Part shown: one piece after another, positions 19,505 to 26,266 of the stretch
Layout: every line of letters starts with the position of its first letter
Numbering within the stretch: the stretch's first letter is position 1
From: Magnetovibrio sp. PR-2
GTDB lineage: Bacteria; Pseudomonadota; Alphaproteobacteria; Rhodospirillales; Magnetovibrionaceae
NCBI RefSeq assembly: GCF_036689815.1
Contig: NZ_JBAHUR010000017.1
Coordinates: 1-50,425, forward strand
DNA length: 50,425 bases
Reading direction: 5' to 3'
Program-made: the position numbers and the translations under genes
Notes under the pieces: model-generated
What the model was told of the DNA's origin: nothing
Databases searched by the model: none
The model's input: the letters and a program-made list of their open reading frames with translations, nothing else

Positions 19505-20824
19505 TTACGCGGTTGTCTCTTCACGCTTAAAAATGGTCTGCGTGCCGCGCTTAACGTCAAACTTGCAGAGCTCCAAGTCCGTGTGCAGGGCCAGCTCGGG
19601 ATGGCGATCCATCATCTCGTTATGCATCCAGTGCATCACTTCGCGCAAAGTCGAGTGCACGGTATTTTGGGATCTAAGCTCGATGACATAGATCATTTGC
19701 GCCAGGGTATAGACCGTCTGGCAGCGCACTTTTGCGCCCAGCGGGTAGAGATACTGTTTGTCCTCGTCCGACGCCTCCAGCGCATCAATGGCGGCGTATT
19801 GCTCTTCCACCAAAACCTCGGCCTTGGCGCGCAGCTCGTCCGTCAGCTCTTGCAAATACCACGCGTGGAACCCGCGCTCGCCCGTCAGCAGCGGGATACG
19901 GCAGGTGCCGTTCCTGTGGCGTTGAAGATCGCGATACGAGCCATAATCCAGATCGAACGTACAGGTGTACTGGCCATAGCTGTCCAGATAACGCGGCAAG
20001 TTGGTCTTGGGCGGGCGGGAATTGATCACGTCCAACTCACCCGCTTCCAGCGCCGCGTTGTCCACTGTGGAGCTAAAACTCAAGTCCGGCTGGTCGTCGG
20101 CGAAGAACGAACTGTCGAGATAGTTGGTCTTCCACGCGGTCTTGGCGAGGTACGCTTCCGTCGCTTCGTAGTCTTTATGCCCAAAGCTGGACGGATAGTT
20201 TTCGCGCAGCTCTGCGATGCAGCCGTCGGCAATGTCGCGGACTTCTTTGAGCGGATGATGACGCATCAGGTGCAGCTTGTCCGCTGCTTGTCGCAAATTG
20301 GTGGACCACGCCAGTTGCGAGGTGATGCCTGCAGGCAGGAAGCCCCGCAGAATGTCGAAACCGCGTGCCTTGATGGCGTTGTCCCAAACCTTCTCTTTTT
20401 CGCCTTCCGCCAGCGGGAATTGTTCTTTAAGTGCGGCTTCCAAAGGTGCTAGCGCGCCCAAATAGAAGTCCATCCACTTGTCCAAAATGGCTTGGCTCGC
20501 GGACGTTTTGATGGGGTCGATGATGGCTTGCTTGGAAAAATCGATATAGCGGGTCGAACTTTCTTGACCCGAATACAGCGGATTGTCCTGCACCGCTTTG
20601 CACGCCAGGATCGACAGGCCCTCGACAAACAAGGTGGTCGTACCGCAATCGCCGATGGAGGCATGGCCGTAGCCCACGTAATAGCTCTCCATAAACTTGG
20701 CCGAGCCGCGTTTTTTCACCATCTCCAAATGCGTGCGCGCACTGTCCGCCGAGCGCGAATACAGCGCCTGAAGCATTGCGGTGGCCTCAGGCCCCTGGTC
20801 ATCAACGATGAAAATGTCCGCCAT
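19505..20824 (-). CDS. double-domain ThyX-like (thymidylate synthase complementing) protein
   Basis: The protein has 439 aa, about twice a standard ThyX (210-250). The first half keeps the fold landmarks ESYYVGYGHASIGD, GQESSTRYIDF (86-96) and the late LPAGITSQLAWSTNLRQ with its LMRHHPLKEVRDIA helix. It lacks the RHR flavin/dUMP motif. The second half has YRDLQRHRNG (RHR 302-304) and LRSQNTVHSTLREVMHWM but lacks the S-x-N-E-x-S-x-R-Y loop. The two halves look like a tandem duplication with complementary loss of motifs. FAD-dependent methylation of dUMP is possible but not certain; a different nucleotide-related reaction is equally open. Confidence 0.8.
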   Translation of the reverse strand: MADIFIVDDQGPEATAMLQALYSRSADSARTHLEMVKKRGSAKFMESYYVGYGHASIGDCGTTTLFVEGLSILACKAVQDNPLYSGQESSTRYIDFSKQAIIDPIKTSASQAILDKWMDFYLGALAPLEAALKEQFPLAEGEKEKVWDNAIKARGFDILRGFLPAGITSQLAWSTNLRQAADKLHLMRHHPLKEVRDIADGCIAELRENYPSSFGHKDYEATEAYLAKTAWKTNYLDSSFFADDQPDLSFSSTVDNAALEAGELDVINSRPPKTNLPRYLDSYGQYTCTFDLDYGSYRDLQRHRNGTCRIPLLTGERGFHAWYLQELTDELRAKAEVLVEEQYAAIDALEASDEDKQYLYPLGAKVRCQTVYTLAQMIYVIELRSQNTVHSTLREVMHWMHNEMMDRHPELALHTDLELCKFDVKRGTQTIFKREETTA

Positions 20825-21028
20825 GGAACGTCTTCCCCAATTCTCTCAGGCCCTGATTTCCGGCCCCTTCCCCATATGCGAGCTCAATCGCACGATTCGT
20901 GGCCGCATTTTAGCAGAGGGGCTAGATGTTGTGGGAAAGAAGTGCGGCTGAGTGGGCCATTCAGAAAACAACAACTTGATGTACTGCCTTTATTGCGAAA
21001 ACCAATGGGTGTATTATCTGCTCAATAA

Positions 21029-21043
21029 TCTCACAATGTGAGA
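21029..21043. promoter_or_regulatory. perfect palindrome, candidate operator of the DUF488 module
   Basis: TCTCACAATGTGAGA is a 15-nt perfect palindrome (TCTCACA-A-TGTGAGA) lying 71 nt before the first gene of the module. A second inverted repeat TTTGAGC/GCTCAAA surrounds the following 40 nt. Both are typical positions for repressor binding; no regulator gene is present in the module. Confidence 0.4.
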
Positions 21044-21113
21044 CACTTTGTTTGAGCCCAAAACAAAATACCTTCAAGAGACGCTCAAAACAGGAACTAT
21101 ATGAAGGAAGCGA

Positions 21114-21809
21114 ATGACATATACGAAAAGATTTGTTTGCTTAGCCAAGTCCTGGCGGCCAGGAGGAAGCTGTGTTGCTGGAAAAGAAGTACTGGCTGAT
21201 GGTTCTTTCGGAAACTGGATTCGGCCAATTAGCAACCATGGTGAAGAAGGCATTAGCCAAGAAGAACTAACAAAAAGAAGCGGCTATGAACTTAAGCTTG
21301 GTGATATGGTCGATATCACTTTTGCAGAACACTCGCCTCACCTTCATCAGGTTGAAAACCATAAGATTGCCCCCAATATTCCCTGGGGAGATCAATATAA
21401 AAAAACGGCAGATGAGTTGCGAGCGGCAGTTGATCACTTTGAAGGTATTTTGTGGCATAATGGCACAAGCAGCCAACACGGGATGAACGACGAAGTTCCT
21501 GAAATCTATCTTCAGGGTTTTCAGCATTCTCTTTTATTGATTCAAGTACCGGAACTGAACATTCAAATCACCCATACACCGAAGGCTGATGGCAGCACTA
21601 AAAGAACATACAGAGGTGACTTCACGTTAAATGGTGTACCGTACAGTTTCAGGATCACTGACCCGACGATGCACTGGCGGATCAATGATAGAACCGCACA
21701 AAGGTACCAATATATAGGACCTCTATTATGTATAAGTTTGAGTGGGGTCTTTCCTGAAACCAGATGTGCTCATAAGCTAATTGCATCAGTAATTGCTGAT
21801 GACATGTAA
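21114..21809 (+). CDS. dual-OB-like accessory protein of the DUF488 module
   Basis: The protein has 231 aa with no signal or membrane segment. The start at 21114 follows GAAGGAAGCGA. The N-terminal half opens with KRFVCLAKSWRPGGSCVAGK and GNWIRPIS; the second half has LNIQITHT, YRGDFTLNGVPYSFRITDP and LLCISLSGVF. These are beta-strand-rich, and the layout agrees with the dual OB-fold family that I recall seeing next to DUF488 genes. That assignment is from memory and not verified. The DNA is clearly poorer in GC than the flanks. It is followed after 18 nt by two overlapping DUF488 genes, so all three form one operon, probably acquired together. Confidence 0.68.
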   Translation: MTYTKRFVCLAKSWRPGGSCVAGKEVLADGSFGNWIRPISNHGEEGISQEELTKRSGYELKLGDMVDITFAEHSPHLHQVENHKIAPNIPWGDQYKKTADELRAAVDHFEGILWHNGTSSQHGMNDEVPEIYLQGFQHSLLLIQVPELNIQITHTPKADGSTKRTYRGDFTLNGVPYSFRITDPTMHWRINDRTAQRYQYIGPLLCISLSGVFPETRCAHKLIASVIADDM

Positions 21810-21827
21810 GGAACACCAGCTGTACCA

Positions 21828-22451
21828 ATGACAATAAGTGTTTTCACCGTCGGCCACTCAACGCATTCCATTGAAAAATTCATAGGAATGTTGGATATGC
21901 ATGGCATCACAGCGCTAGCTGATGTTCGCTCTTCTCCTTACAGCCAATACAATCCGCAATTTAATCGAGAAAGCTTAAAGGCCGCTTTGCGCTGCCAAGG
22001 CATACAGTATGTATTTTTAGGTGAAGAGCTAGGCGCCAGAAGCGAGGATCCAAAGTGCTACAAAGATGGCAAAGTTCAATTTGATAGACTAGCACAAACG
22101 GAATTGTTTAGAGAGGGACTTGAGCGGGTTGCTACAGGTTCTGAACAATACAAAATTTCTCTCATGTGTGCTGAAAAAGACCCTATTGAATGTCATCGCA
22201 CGATATTGGTCTCCAGAAGTTTGAAAGAATCTGGTTTTTCAGTGATCCACATTTTAGCGGATGGAAAAACAGAGGCTCATGAAGACTTAGAAAGTCGTTT
22301 AATAGCTATGTTTAAGATGAATAATCATGATCTGTTTTTATCAGCAGATGAGATACTCAAAAAAGCATATACCAAACAAGGTGAAGCGATTGCCTACACA
22401 ATGAAAACAGAAGAAGAGGATGCTGATTCTCGAAAGAGGGCCCAGGGATGA
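21828..22451 (+). CDS. DUF488 family protein (first of pair)
   Basis: The protein has 207 aa. The N-terminus reads FTVGHSTHSIEKFIGML and LADVRSSPYSQYNPQFNRE, the DUF488 hallmark, with LGEELG downstream. The conserved cysteine/histidine motif is MCAEKDPIECHRT (about residues 115-127). A C-terminal extension of about 60 residues is charged and helical. The family has a Rossmann-like core and an unsettled role; the conserved Asp-Val-Arg and Cys-x-x-Cys-His-Arg residues suggest an enzyme. AAGGA precedes the start. Its TGA overlaps the next ATG (ATGA), so the two DUF488 proteins are translationally coupled. Confidence 0.9.
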   Translation: MTISVFTVGHSTHSIEKFIGMLDMHGITALADVRSSPYSQYNPQFNRESLKAALRCQGIQYVFLGEELGARSEDPKCYKDGKVQFDRLAQTELFREGLERVATGSEQYKISLMCAEKDPIECHRTILVSRSLKESGFSVIHILADGKTEAHEDLESRLIAMFKMNNHDLFLSADEILKKAYTKQGEAIAYTMKTEEEDADSRKRAQG

Positions 22452-22879
22452 AACTCTTTACTATCGGCTTTACAAAAACCACTGCCCAAAACTTTTTTGA
22501 ACGCCTGAAAAATTCAGGAGCCAAAAAGATTATTGACGTTCGCCTGAATAATGTCTCTCAGCTGGCAGGTTTTGCAAAACGCGATGACTTAAAATATTTC
22601 TCTCAAACCATTTGCAGTATGGACTACCTGCACGCTCCCAAGCTTGCTCCGACAAAAGATATTCTTGATGACTATAAAAAGAAAAAAGGCGCATGGGAGG
22701 ATTATGAAAAACGTTTTCATGATTTGATGGTGAAAAGAAAGATTGAAGACATCGACAAAAATGTTGTGGATGGAGGATGCTTGCTGTGCAGTGAAGACAA
22801 ACCTCACCACTGCCACAGACGTCTGGTCGCCGAGTACCTTAAAGATAAATGGGATGGAGTAGACATCATTCATCTATAA
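22448..22879 (+). CDS. DUF488 family protein (second of pair)
   Basis: The protein has 143 aa, a compact DUF488 of a different subfamily from its neighbour. Core motifs are FTIGFTKTTAQNFFERL, KIIDVRLNNVSQLAGFAKR and LHAPKLAPTKDILDDYK. The Cys/His motif is LLCSEDKPHHCHRRLVAEYL (about 112-131). The protein is rich in Lys and the DNA is AT-rich, like the two genes before it. Two divergent DUF488 paralogues side by side could form a heterodimer; that is inference. No terminator with a T-run follows; repeat-rich non-coding DNA begins after the stop. Confidence 0.9.
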   Translation: MKLFTIGFTKTTAQNFFERLKNSGAKKIIDVRLNNVSQLAGFAKRDDLKYFSQTICSMDYLHAPKLAPTKDILDDYKKKKGAWEDYEKRFHDLMVKRKIEDIDKNVVDGGCLLCSEDKPHHCHRRLVAEYLKDKWDGVDIIHL

Positions 22880-22933
22880 TTGCATTTCCGTCCCCCCAAT
22901 TGAAAACCTCCCCAAACAAGCCAACGATCAATG

Positions 22934-22962
22934 GGGTCAGTGTAATTTAATTTAATTTAATT
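22934..22962. repeat. REP-like head plus pentanucleotide tandem repeat
   Basis: GGGGTCAGTG is followed by four perfect TAATT units (22943-22962). GGGGTCAG next to an AT tract resembles the ends of REP elements in other proteobacteria, but no RAYT transposase is in the window. It marks the border between the DUF488 module and the repeat zone. Confidence 0.5.
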
Positions 22963-22966
22963 CACC

Positions 22967-23118
22967 TCACTCCTCGTCACCCCGGACTTGATCTGGGGTC
23001 CATGGGCGGGGGCTTGGGCGTGGTCGTCAGAAACTTTATGCCGCGATGCCCATAGGCTCCTGCCTGCGCAGGAGCGACGGGGGCGTTTGGGGTTAATAGG
23101 CTGGAAACAAAAACAAAA
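22967..23118. repeat. direct repeat copy 1 (about 150 bp)
   Basis: This matches 24323-24480 with high identity, best from GTCACCCCGGACTTGATC (22976) to the palindrome CTCCTGCCTGCGCAGGAG and on to an A-rich tail GAAACAAAAACAAAAA. It contains the imperfect inverted repeat CCCCGGACTTGATCTGGGG, a form common in alphaproteobacterial intergenic DNA. A CCCCAATTG lies 82 nt before the 22976 anchor, as one lies 74 nt before the equivalent point of copy 2. Confidence 0.85.
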
Positions 23119-23120
23119 AT

Positions 23121-23208
23121 CGTCATTGCGAGAAGCGAAGCGACGAAGCAATCCAGCATCTCTCGTGATGGACGACCCTGGATGGATTCGCTGCGCTCGC
23201 AATTGACG
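23121..23208. repeat. palindromic interspersed repeat
   Basis: CGTCATTGCGAG (23121-23132) is answered by CTCGCAATTGACG at the right end (23196-23208), with the inner arms GCAATCCAG and CCTGGAT also complementary. The phrase AAGCGACGAAGCAATCCAG is a widely scattered bacterial intergenic repeat type (MITE/RPE-like). Only one copy is in the window. Confidence 0.7.
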
Positions 23209-23285
23209 CCCTTCTCCCTTTCCCTCTGCGCACTCTGTGTCCTCTGTGGTGCAGACCCCAATTGCCCCCGCTCACGCGTACCCCC

Positions 23286-23360
23286 CCCCGTCAGCTTACT
23301 GACGATGGTGATAAACGTTTTTCGCAATAAGCCTATGGGACCCAGGGCGGGGGGCGTCCA
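23286..23360 (+). pseudogene. decayed copy of the tmRNA acceptor segment
   Basis: It aligns with 25099-25173, the acceptor piece of the intact ssrA gene. CCCCGTCAGCTT, CTGAC, then 21 unbroken bases (ATGGTGATAAACG through TTTTTCG, 23304-23324) and AATAAGC and GGACCC match with isolated substitutions. Similarity probably begins at CCCCAATTG (23256, matching 25062). From the T-arm onward it breaks down: the GGTACC part and the terminal CCTCCACCA are lost, so no functional acceptor can form. No second tag-coding part follows. Confidence 0.75.
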
Positions 23361-23392
23361 GACCATTACCGTCAGGCCATTTGGGGGCTTCG

Positions 23393-24172
23393 TTATTTCG
23401 CGCCGAAGACCTTCATGAGAATTTCTGACGTGCGTTTCGCGGGGTTTTGGCGGATGGCCGCTTCTTCTGCCGCCAGATAATGAAACAACCCCTCCAACGC
23501 CAAGTCCGTCGCGTGGTCCGTTAAATTGGCTTTCAAGTCCGGCACGAAGGGGATGGATTTGTATTCTCCAACCAACTGATCGTAAGCCGTCACGGCACCA
23601 ACGTCTTGGAGCGTTTTATCGATAACGGGGGCCATGGTCGATTTCAAATCTTGTGATGAGACGCGCCGGAAATACTGTGTCGCGGCGTCATTTGGACCTT
23701 CGTAAATGGCCTTTGCGTCTTGCAGTGTCATGGACGTGATCGCGTCCAAAACCAACTGCTTTGCTTTCGGCATTGCGGCTTCGGCCCCCCGGTTGAGTTT
23801 TAATTCAACGTCGTCAGCCAATCCGCCAAGACCAAACTTACGCAATGTCGATTGGACCGTTTGCAATTCTTTCGGCAAAGGGATGTGCACGGCGGGATCG
23901 GTGTTAAAACCATCGGCTGCCCCCAATTGTCCAGTTACAGTTTTGGTCCCGACAACCAGGGCTTCTTTTAATCCGGACACAAGGTCGTGCGTTGACAGCC
24001 CCATCATCGAAGCCGCCCCGCTGTCACGGCTTGGCTGATCCGTTACCGCCTCGACCGTACCTTGTAAGATTTTCATCCATTCCTGCGCGTAGGTCGGCAC
24101 AGCCGCCACAACCACAGCACAAACGAATACCGACATGAAAAACATCCGGATTGCTACATTTGGGAATTTCAT
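23393..24172 (-). CDS. DUF4197 family exported protein
   Basis: The protein has 259 aa. A signal peptide (residues 1-30, core FFMSVFVCAVVVAAV, ending TYA) precedes a helical DUF4197 domain: LVSGLKEALVVGTKTVTGQLG, IPLPKELQTVQSTLRKFGLG, LVLDAITSMTLQDAKAI, YEGPNDAATQYFRR and the C-terminal LAAEEAAIRQNPAKRTSEILMKVF. Family function is unknown; members are periplasmic or lipoprotein-like. GAGGCACAGCG precedes the ATG. The gene lies between the two ~150 bp direct repeats and beside the tmRNA relic, so it sits in a segment prone to duplication, though its composition is that of a resident gene. Confidence 0.88.
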   Translation of the reverse strand: MKFPNVAIRMFFMSVFVCAVVVAAVPTYAQEWMKILQGTVEAVTDQPSRDSGAASMMGLSTHDLVSGLKEALVVGTKTVTGQLGAADGFNTDPAVHIPLPKELQTVQSTLRKFGLGGLADDVELKLNRGAEAAMPKAKQLVLDAITSMTLQDAKAIYEGPNDAATQYFRRVSSQDLKSTMAPVIDKTLQDVGAVTAYDQLVGEYKSIPFVPDLKANLTDHATDLALEGLFHYLAAEEAAIRQNPAKRTSEILMKVFGAK

Positions 24173-24322
24173 CGCTGTGCCTCACAAACTGTGTCTCAAA
24201 AACGTTCCAACAAAACTATGTCAGTTGATTGTAAACCGTTTACCCATCGTGAGAAAGGGCTCCCCCAATTGCAAATAGGCCTCGCTATGCTTAAGAAATC
24301 AATGAGATCAGAATAAATTGGT

Positions 24323-24480
24323 TTCCCTCACCCCCCGTCACCCCGGACTTGATCCGGAGTCCATGGGCGGGGGCTGGGCGTGGTCGTGAGAAACTTTATG
24401 CCGCGATGCCCATAGGCTCCTGCCTGCGCAGGAGCGACGAGGTGCGTTTTGTCTTAATCAACTGAAAACAATAACAAAAA
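24323..24480. repeat. direct repeat copy 2 (about 150 bp)
   Basis: Second copy of the repeat at 22967-23118, in the same orientation 1361 bp downstream. The shared core includes CCCCGGACTTGATCC, TCCATGGGCGGGGGC and GAAACTTTATGCCGCGATGC, then the CTCCTGCCTGCGCAGGAG palindrome. It fills most of the 374-bp gap between the DUF4197 gene and the next ORF; nothing else is visible there. Confidence 0.85.
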
Positions 24481-24546
24481 CCACCCCGAAACAAGGTTGC
24501 GACCTGTCTCGTGGTGGCTGTGTTTTGAGCTATCCCGACAAGGACG

Positions 24547-24921
24547 TTATACTGACGCCGGATAATAAATGGCGATCGTTGCGTCGTTGTGGGATGCGTT
24601 GGTGAACGTCACCCGAGCATTTTGTGCTTGTTTCGGCGACAATGAGTTCAAGAATTTGGCCGCATCGCTATACAGCCGATCGTAATCCGTGGACGTACTC
24701 ACAATTTCCATCTGAAACGTTGTTGTCATGACGCCTTCGAAGCTATCCCCGTCTGAATCATAAAAACACACAGCCCGTGCGTCTTTACCACGCATATCGC
24801 TCGCAGAAATTTTGCAAGTCTCGCGTTGCGCTGTGTCCAAACCATTTGCTGCATTCAACATGTTCCGTTCTGCATCATCGGCTTGCGATCCTTCTACTGC
24901 TACATATGACCAAGTGCTCAT
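24547..24921 (-). CDS. small protein of unknown function
   Basis: The protein has 124 aa and is not recognised. It has no signal peptide or membrane span. GGGAG about 8 nt before the ATG at 24921 makes translation likely. The sequence is rich in Asp, Ser, Ala and Thr, with two Cys (CKISASD and VCFYDSDGD). FYDSDGDSFEG looks like an acidic turn and the C-terminus ends NDATIAIYYPASV, suggesting beta strands. It lies between repeat copy 2 and the tmRNA gene. The equivalent interval after repeat copy 1 lacks it and is shorter by about the gene's length. Confidence 0.6.
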   Translation of the reverse strand: MSTWSYVAVEGSQADDAERNMLNAANGLDTAQRETCKISASDMRGKDARAVCFYDSDGDSFEGVMTTTFQMEIVSTSTDYDRLYSDAAKFLNSLSPKQAQNARVTFTNASHNDATIAIYYPASV

Positions 24922-25098
24922 GTCACGTCTCCCTTTGTTTCTCTATCAACGATTTAAAAAAGATTAGTTCACGCTATACGAGTAAGCATCTGCATGCAAT
25001 TTTTAATTGTTTTCATATTTGTGAATAAACCTTGAATTGCTCTAAAAATGATCACCCCCGGCCCCAATTGAAATCCTCCTTCAGCAGGCGTATATATA

Positions 25099-25406
25099 CC
25101 CCGTCAGCTTGCTGACTATGGTGATAAACGTTTTTCGGAATAAGCATTTCGGACCCGGGGGCGGTACCCGGCGCCTCCACCAAAAATTCTCGCGGTTTGT
25201 GTAGGTTATCCAATGACATACAGCGGAAGGTTTGGGGGCGAAATAGGATCGACGAGTGTGGTAAAGGACTGACTTTCACCCGGCATTGTACCACCGTATC
25301 GGGCTACTTTTATAAATGCTAACGATAACGAAGCATTTGCAGTTGCCGCTTAATCGCTAAGCAACTACGGGGTTCGGAGGGCACCTTGCAACAGAAGCCC
25401 TCCACT
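25099..25406 (+). ncRNA. ssrA: permuted two-piece transfer-messenger RNA
   Basis: Rescues stalled ribosomes and adds a degradation tag. The gene is circularly permuted as in alphaproteobacteria: the acceptor piece comes first (about 25099-25182, ending CCTCCACCA), then a ~51-nt spacer that is removed, then the coding piece from 25234. The acceptor stem pairs GGGGGCG (25234-25240) with CGCCTCC (25172-25178). The T-arm region GGACCCGGG...TACCCGG lies before it. The tag frame at 25318-25353 encodes ANDNEAFAVAA and a stop, ending in the AVAA of alphaproteobacterial tags. A hairpin GGAGGGC/GCCCTCC (25376-25403) closes the piece. Exact mature ends are not determined. Confidence 0.93.
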
Positions 25407-25425
25407 TTATTAAAATAAAGCCCTT

Positions 25426-25514
25426 CAAGCGCCAGGCGAGGTTCTGCGAACCTCTTGGCTCGCCGCATAAGCGGCGGCGCGCGGTCGCGCTTGCCTCATG
25501 GCCCTTTGGGCCAA
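25426..25514. repeat. multi-branched palindromic element after tmRNA
   Basis: CAAGCGC (25426-25432) pairs with GCGCTTG (25487-25493) and encloses three smaller hairpins: GAGGTTC/GAACCTC, GCCGC/GCGGC and GCGCG/CGCGC. GGCCC/GGGCC follows at 25500-25512. No coding potential is seen. It may protect or process the ssrA transcript, or be an interspersed palindromic repeat. The rest of the gap to sspB shows no further structure. Confidence 0.5.
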
Positions 25515-25711
25515 TCGGTTGAGTGCCCTACGCCACGTGATTTGTTTTTGCCTGACTTCGCCATCCCCCCTAATCTCTTCCTCTTATAAAACTAGCGATT
25601 ACATCTATCTTTGCGCGCCGTTCTTCGGCTAAAATGACTAAAGCCTTGAAACGAATCAGTTTGGCCGCACCTCAAATGCGCAGCCAAAACCGCTTGAAAC
25701 CTGGAGTTTTC

Positions 25712-26266
25712 ATGACCGACGACACTCTCCGCTACGACATTTGGGTCGAAGAAGCGCTGCGCAGTGTGATCAAGAAAACACTCTCCCACGTGGCCGAACA
25801 CGGTCTGCCGGGGGACCACCACTTCTATATTTCGTTTCAAACCCAGGCCGAAGGGGTCGAAATCCCCGCACGCCTGCGTGCCCAGCACCCCAACGACATG
25901 ACCATCGTGTTGCAATATCAGTTCGAAGACCTGCAGGCGACAGAGGACACCCTGTCCGTCACGCTCAGCTTCGGCGGACAGAAAGAAAATTTGCTCATTC
26001 CGTATGAATCCGTGATTTCCTTCGCCGACCCGTCCGTAAACTTCGCCCTGCAGCTGAAAATGTTGCCGTTGGACGAAGATGACGAGCTCGAAGACGTCGA
26101 ATTCGATGGTTTGGCCCTGGATGACGACGACTACGACGCGCGCCACCTGGAATACTTTGAAGAAAGCCGCCGCCGCACCGGGCAAGACGAACTTGGCGGC
26201 GCAGGTGATGAAGGCGAGCAGAAAACCGGCGAAGTCATTGCGCTCGACGCGTTTCGCAAAAAGTAA
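25712..26266 (+). CDS. sspB: SspB, ClpXP adaptor for ssrA-tagged proteins
   Basis: Binds the ssrA tag and delivers tagged proteins to ClpXP. The protein has 184 aa: a compact beta-rich tag-binding domain (about 1-120, with GDHHFYISFQTQ, MTIVLQYQFEDL, LSFGGQKENLLIPYESV), a long acidic linker (DEDDELEDVEFDG and DDDDYD), and a C-terminal ClpX-docking peptide ending VIALDAFRKK. The start at 25712 has CTGGAG 5 nt upstream; the ORF extends 26 codons further without similarity. It lies 0.3 kb downstream of ssrA, so the tag and its adaptor are neighbours on the same strand. Confidence 0.93.
   Translation: MTDDTLRYDIWVEEALRSVIKKTLSHVAEHGLPGDHHFYISFQTQAEGVEIPARLRAQHPNDMTIVLQYQFEDLQATEDTLSVTLSFGGQKENLLIPYESVISFADPSVNFALQLKMLPLDEDDELEDVEFDGLALDDDDYDARHLEYFEESRRRTGQDELGGAGDEGEQKTGEVIALDAFRKK

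Noticed and set aside
21114-22879. Toxin-antitoxin interpretation of the DUF488 module
   Set aside because: Genes are 143-231 aa with enzyme-like motifs; no small antitoxin, DNA-binding partner or known toxin fold is visible.
22943-22962. Possible CRISPR-like or phase-variation tandem repeat (TAATT x4)
   Set aside because: Only four 5-nt units, no spacers, and not inside or directly before a coding frame; kept only as a repeat.
25408-25711. A tRNA gene after the tmRNA
   Set aside because: The cloverleaf-like palindromes lack an anticodon arm layout, T-loop GTTCGA and acceptor stem of tRNA size.
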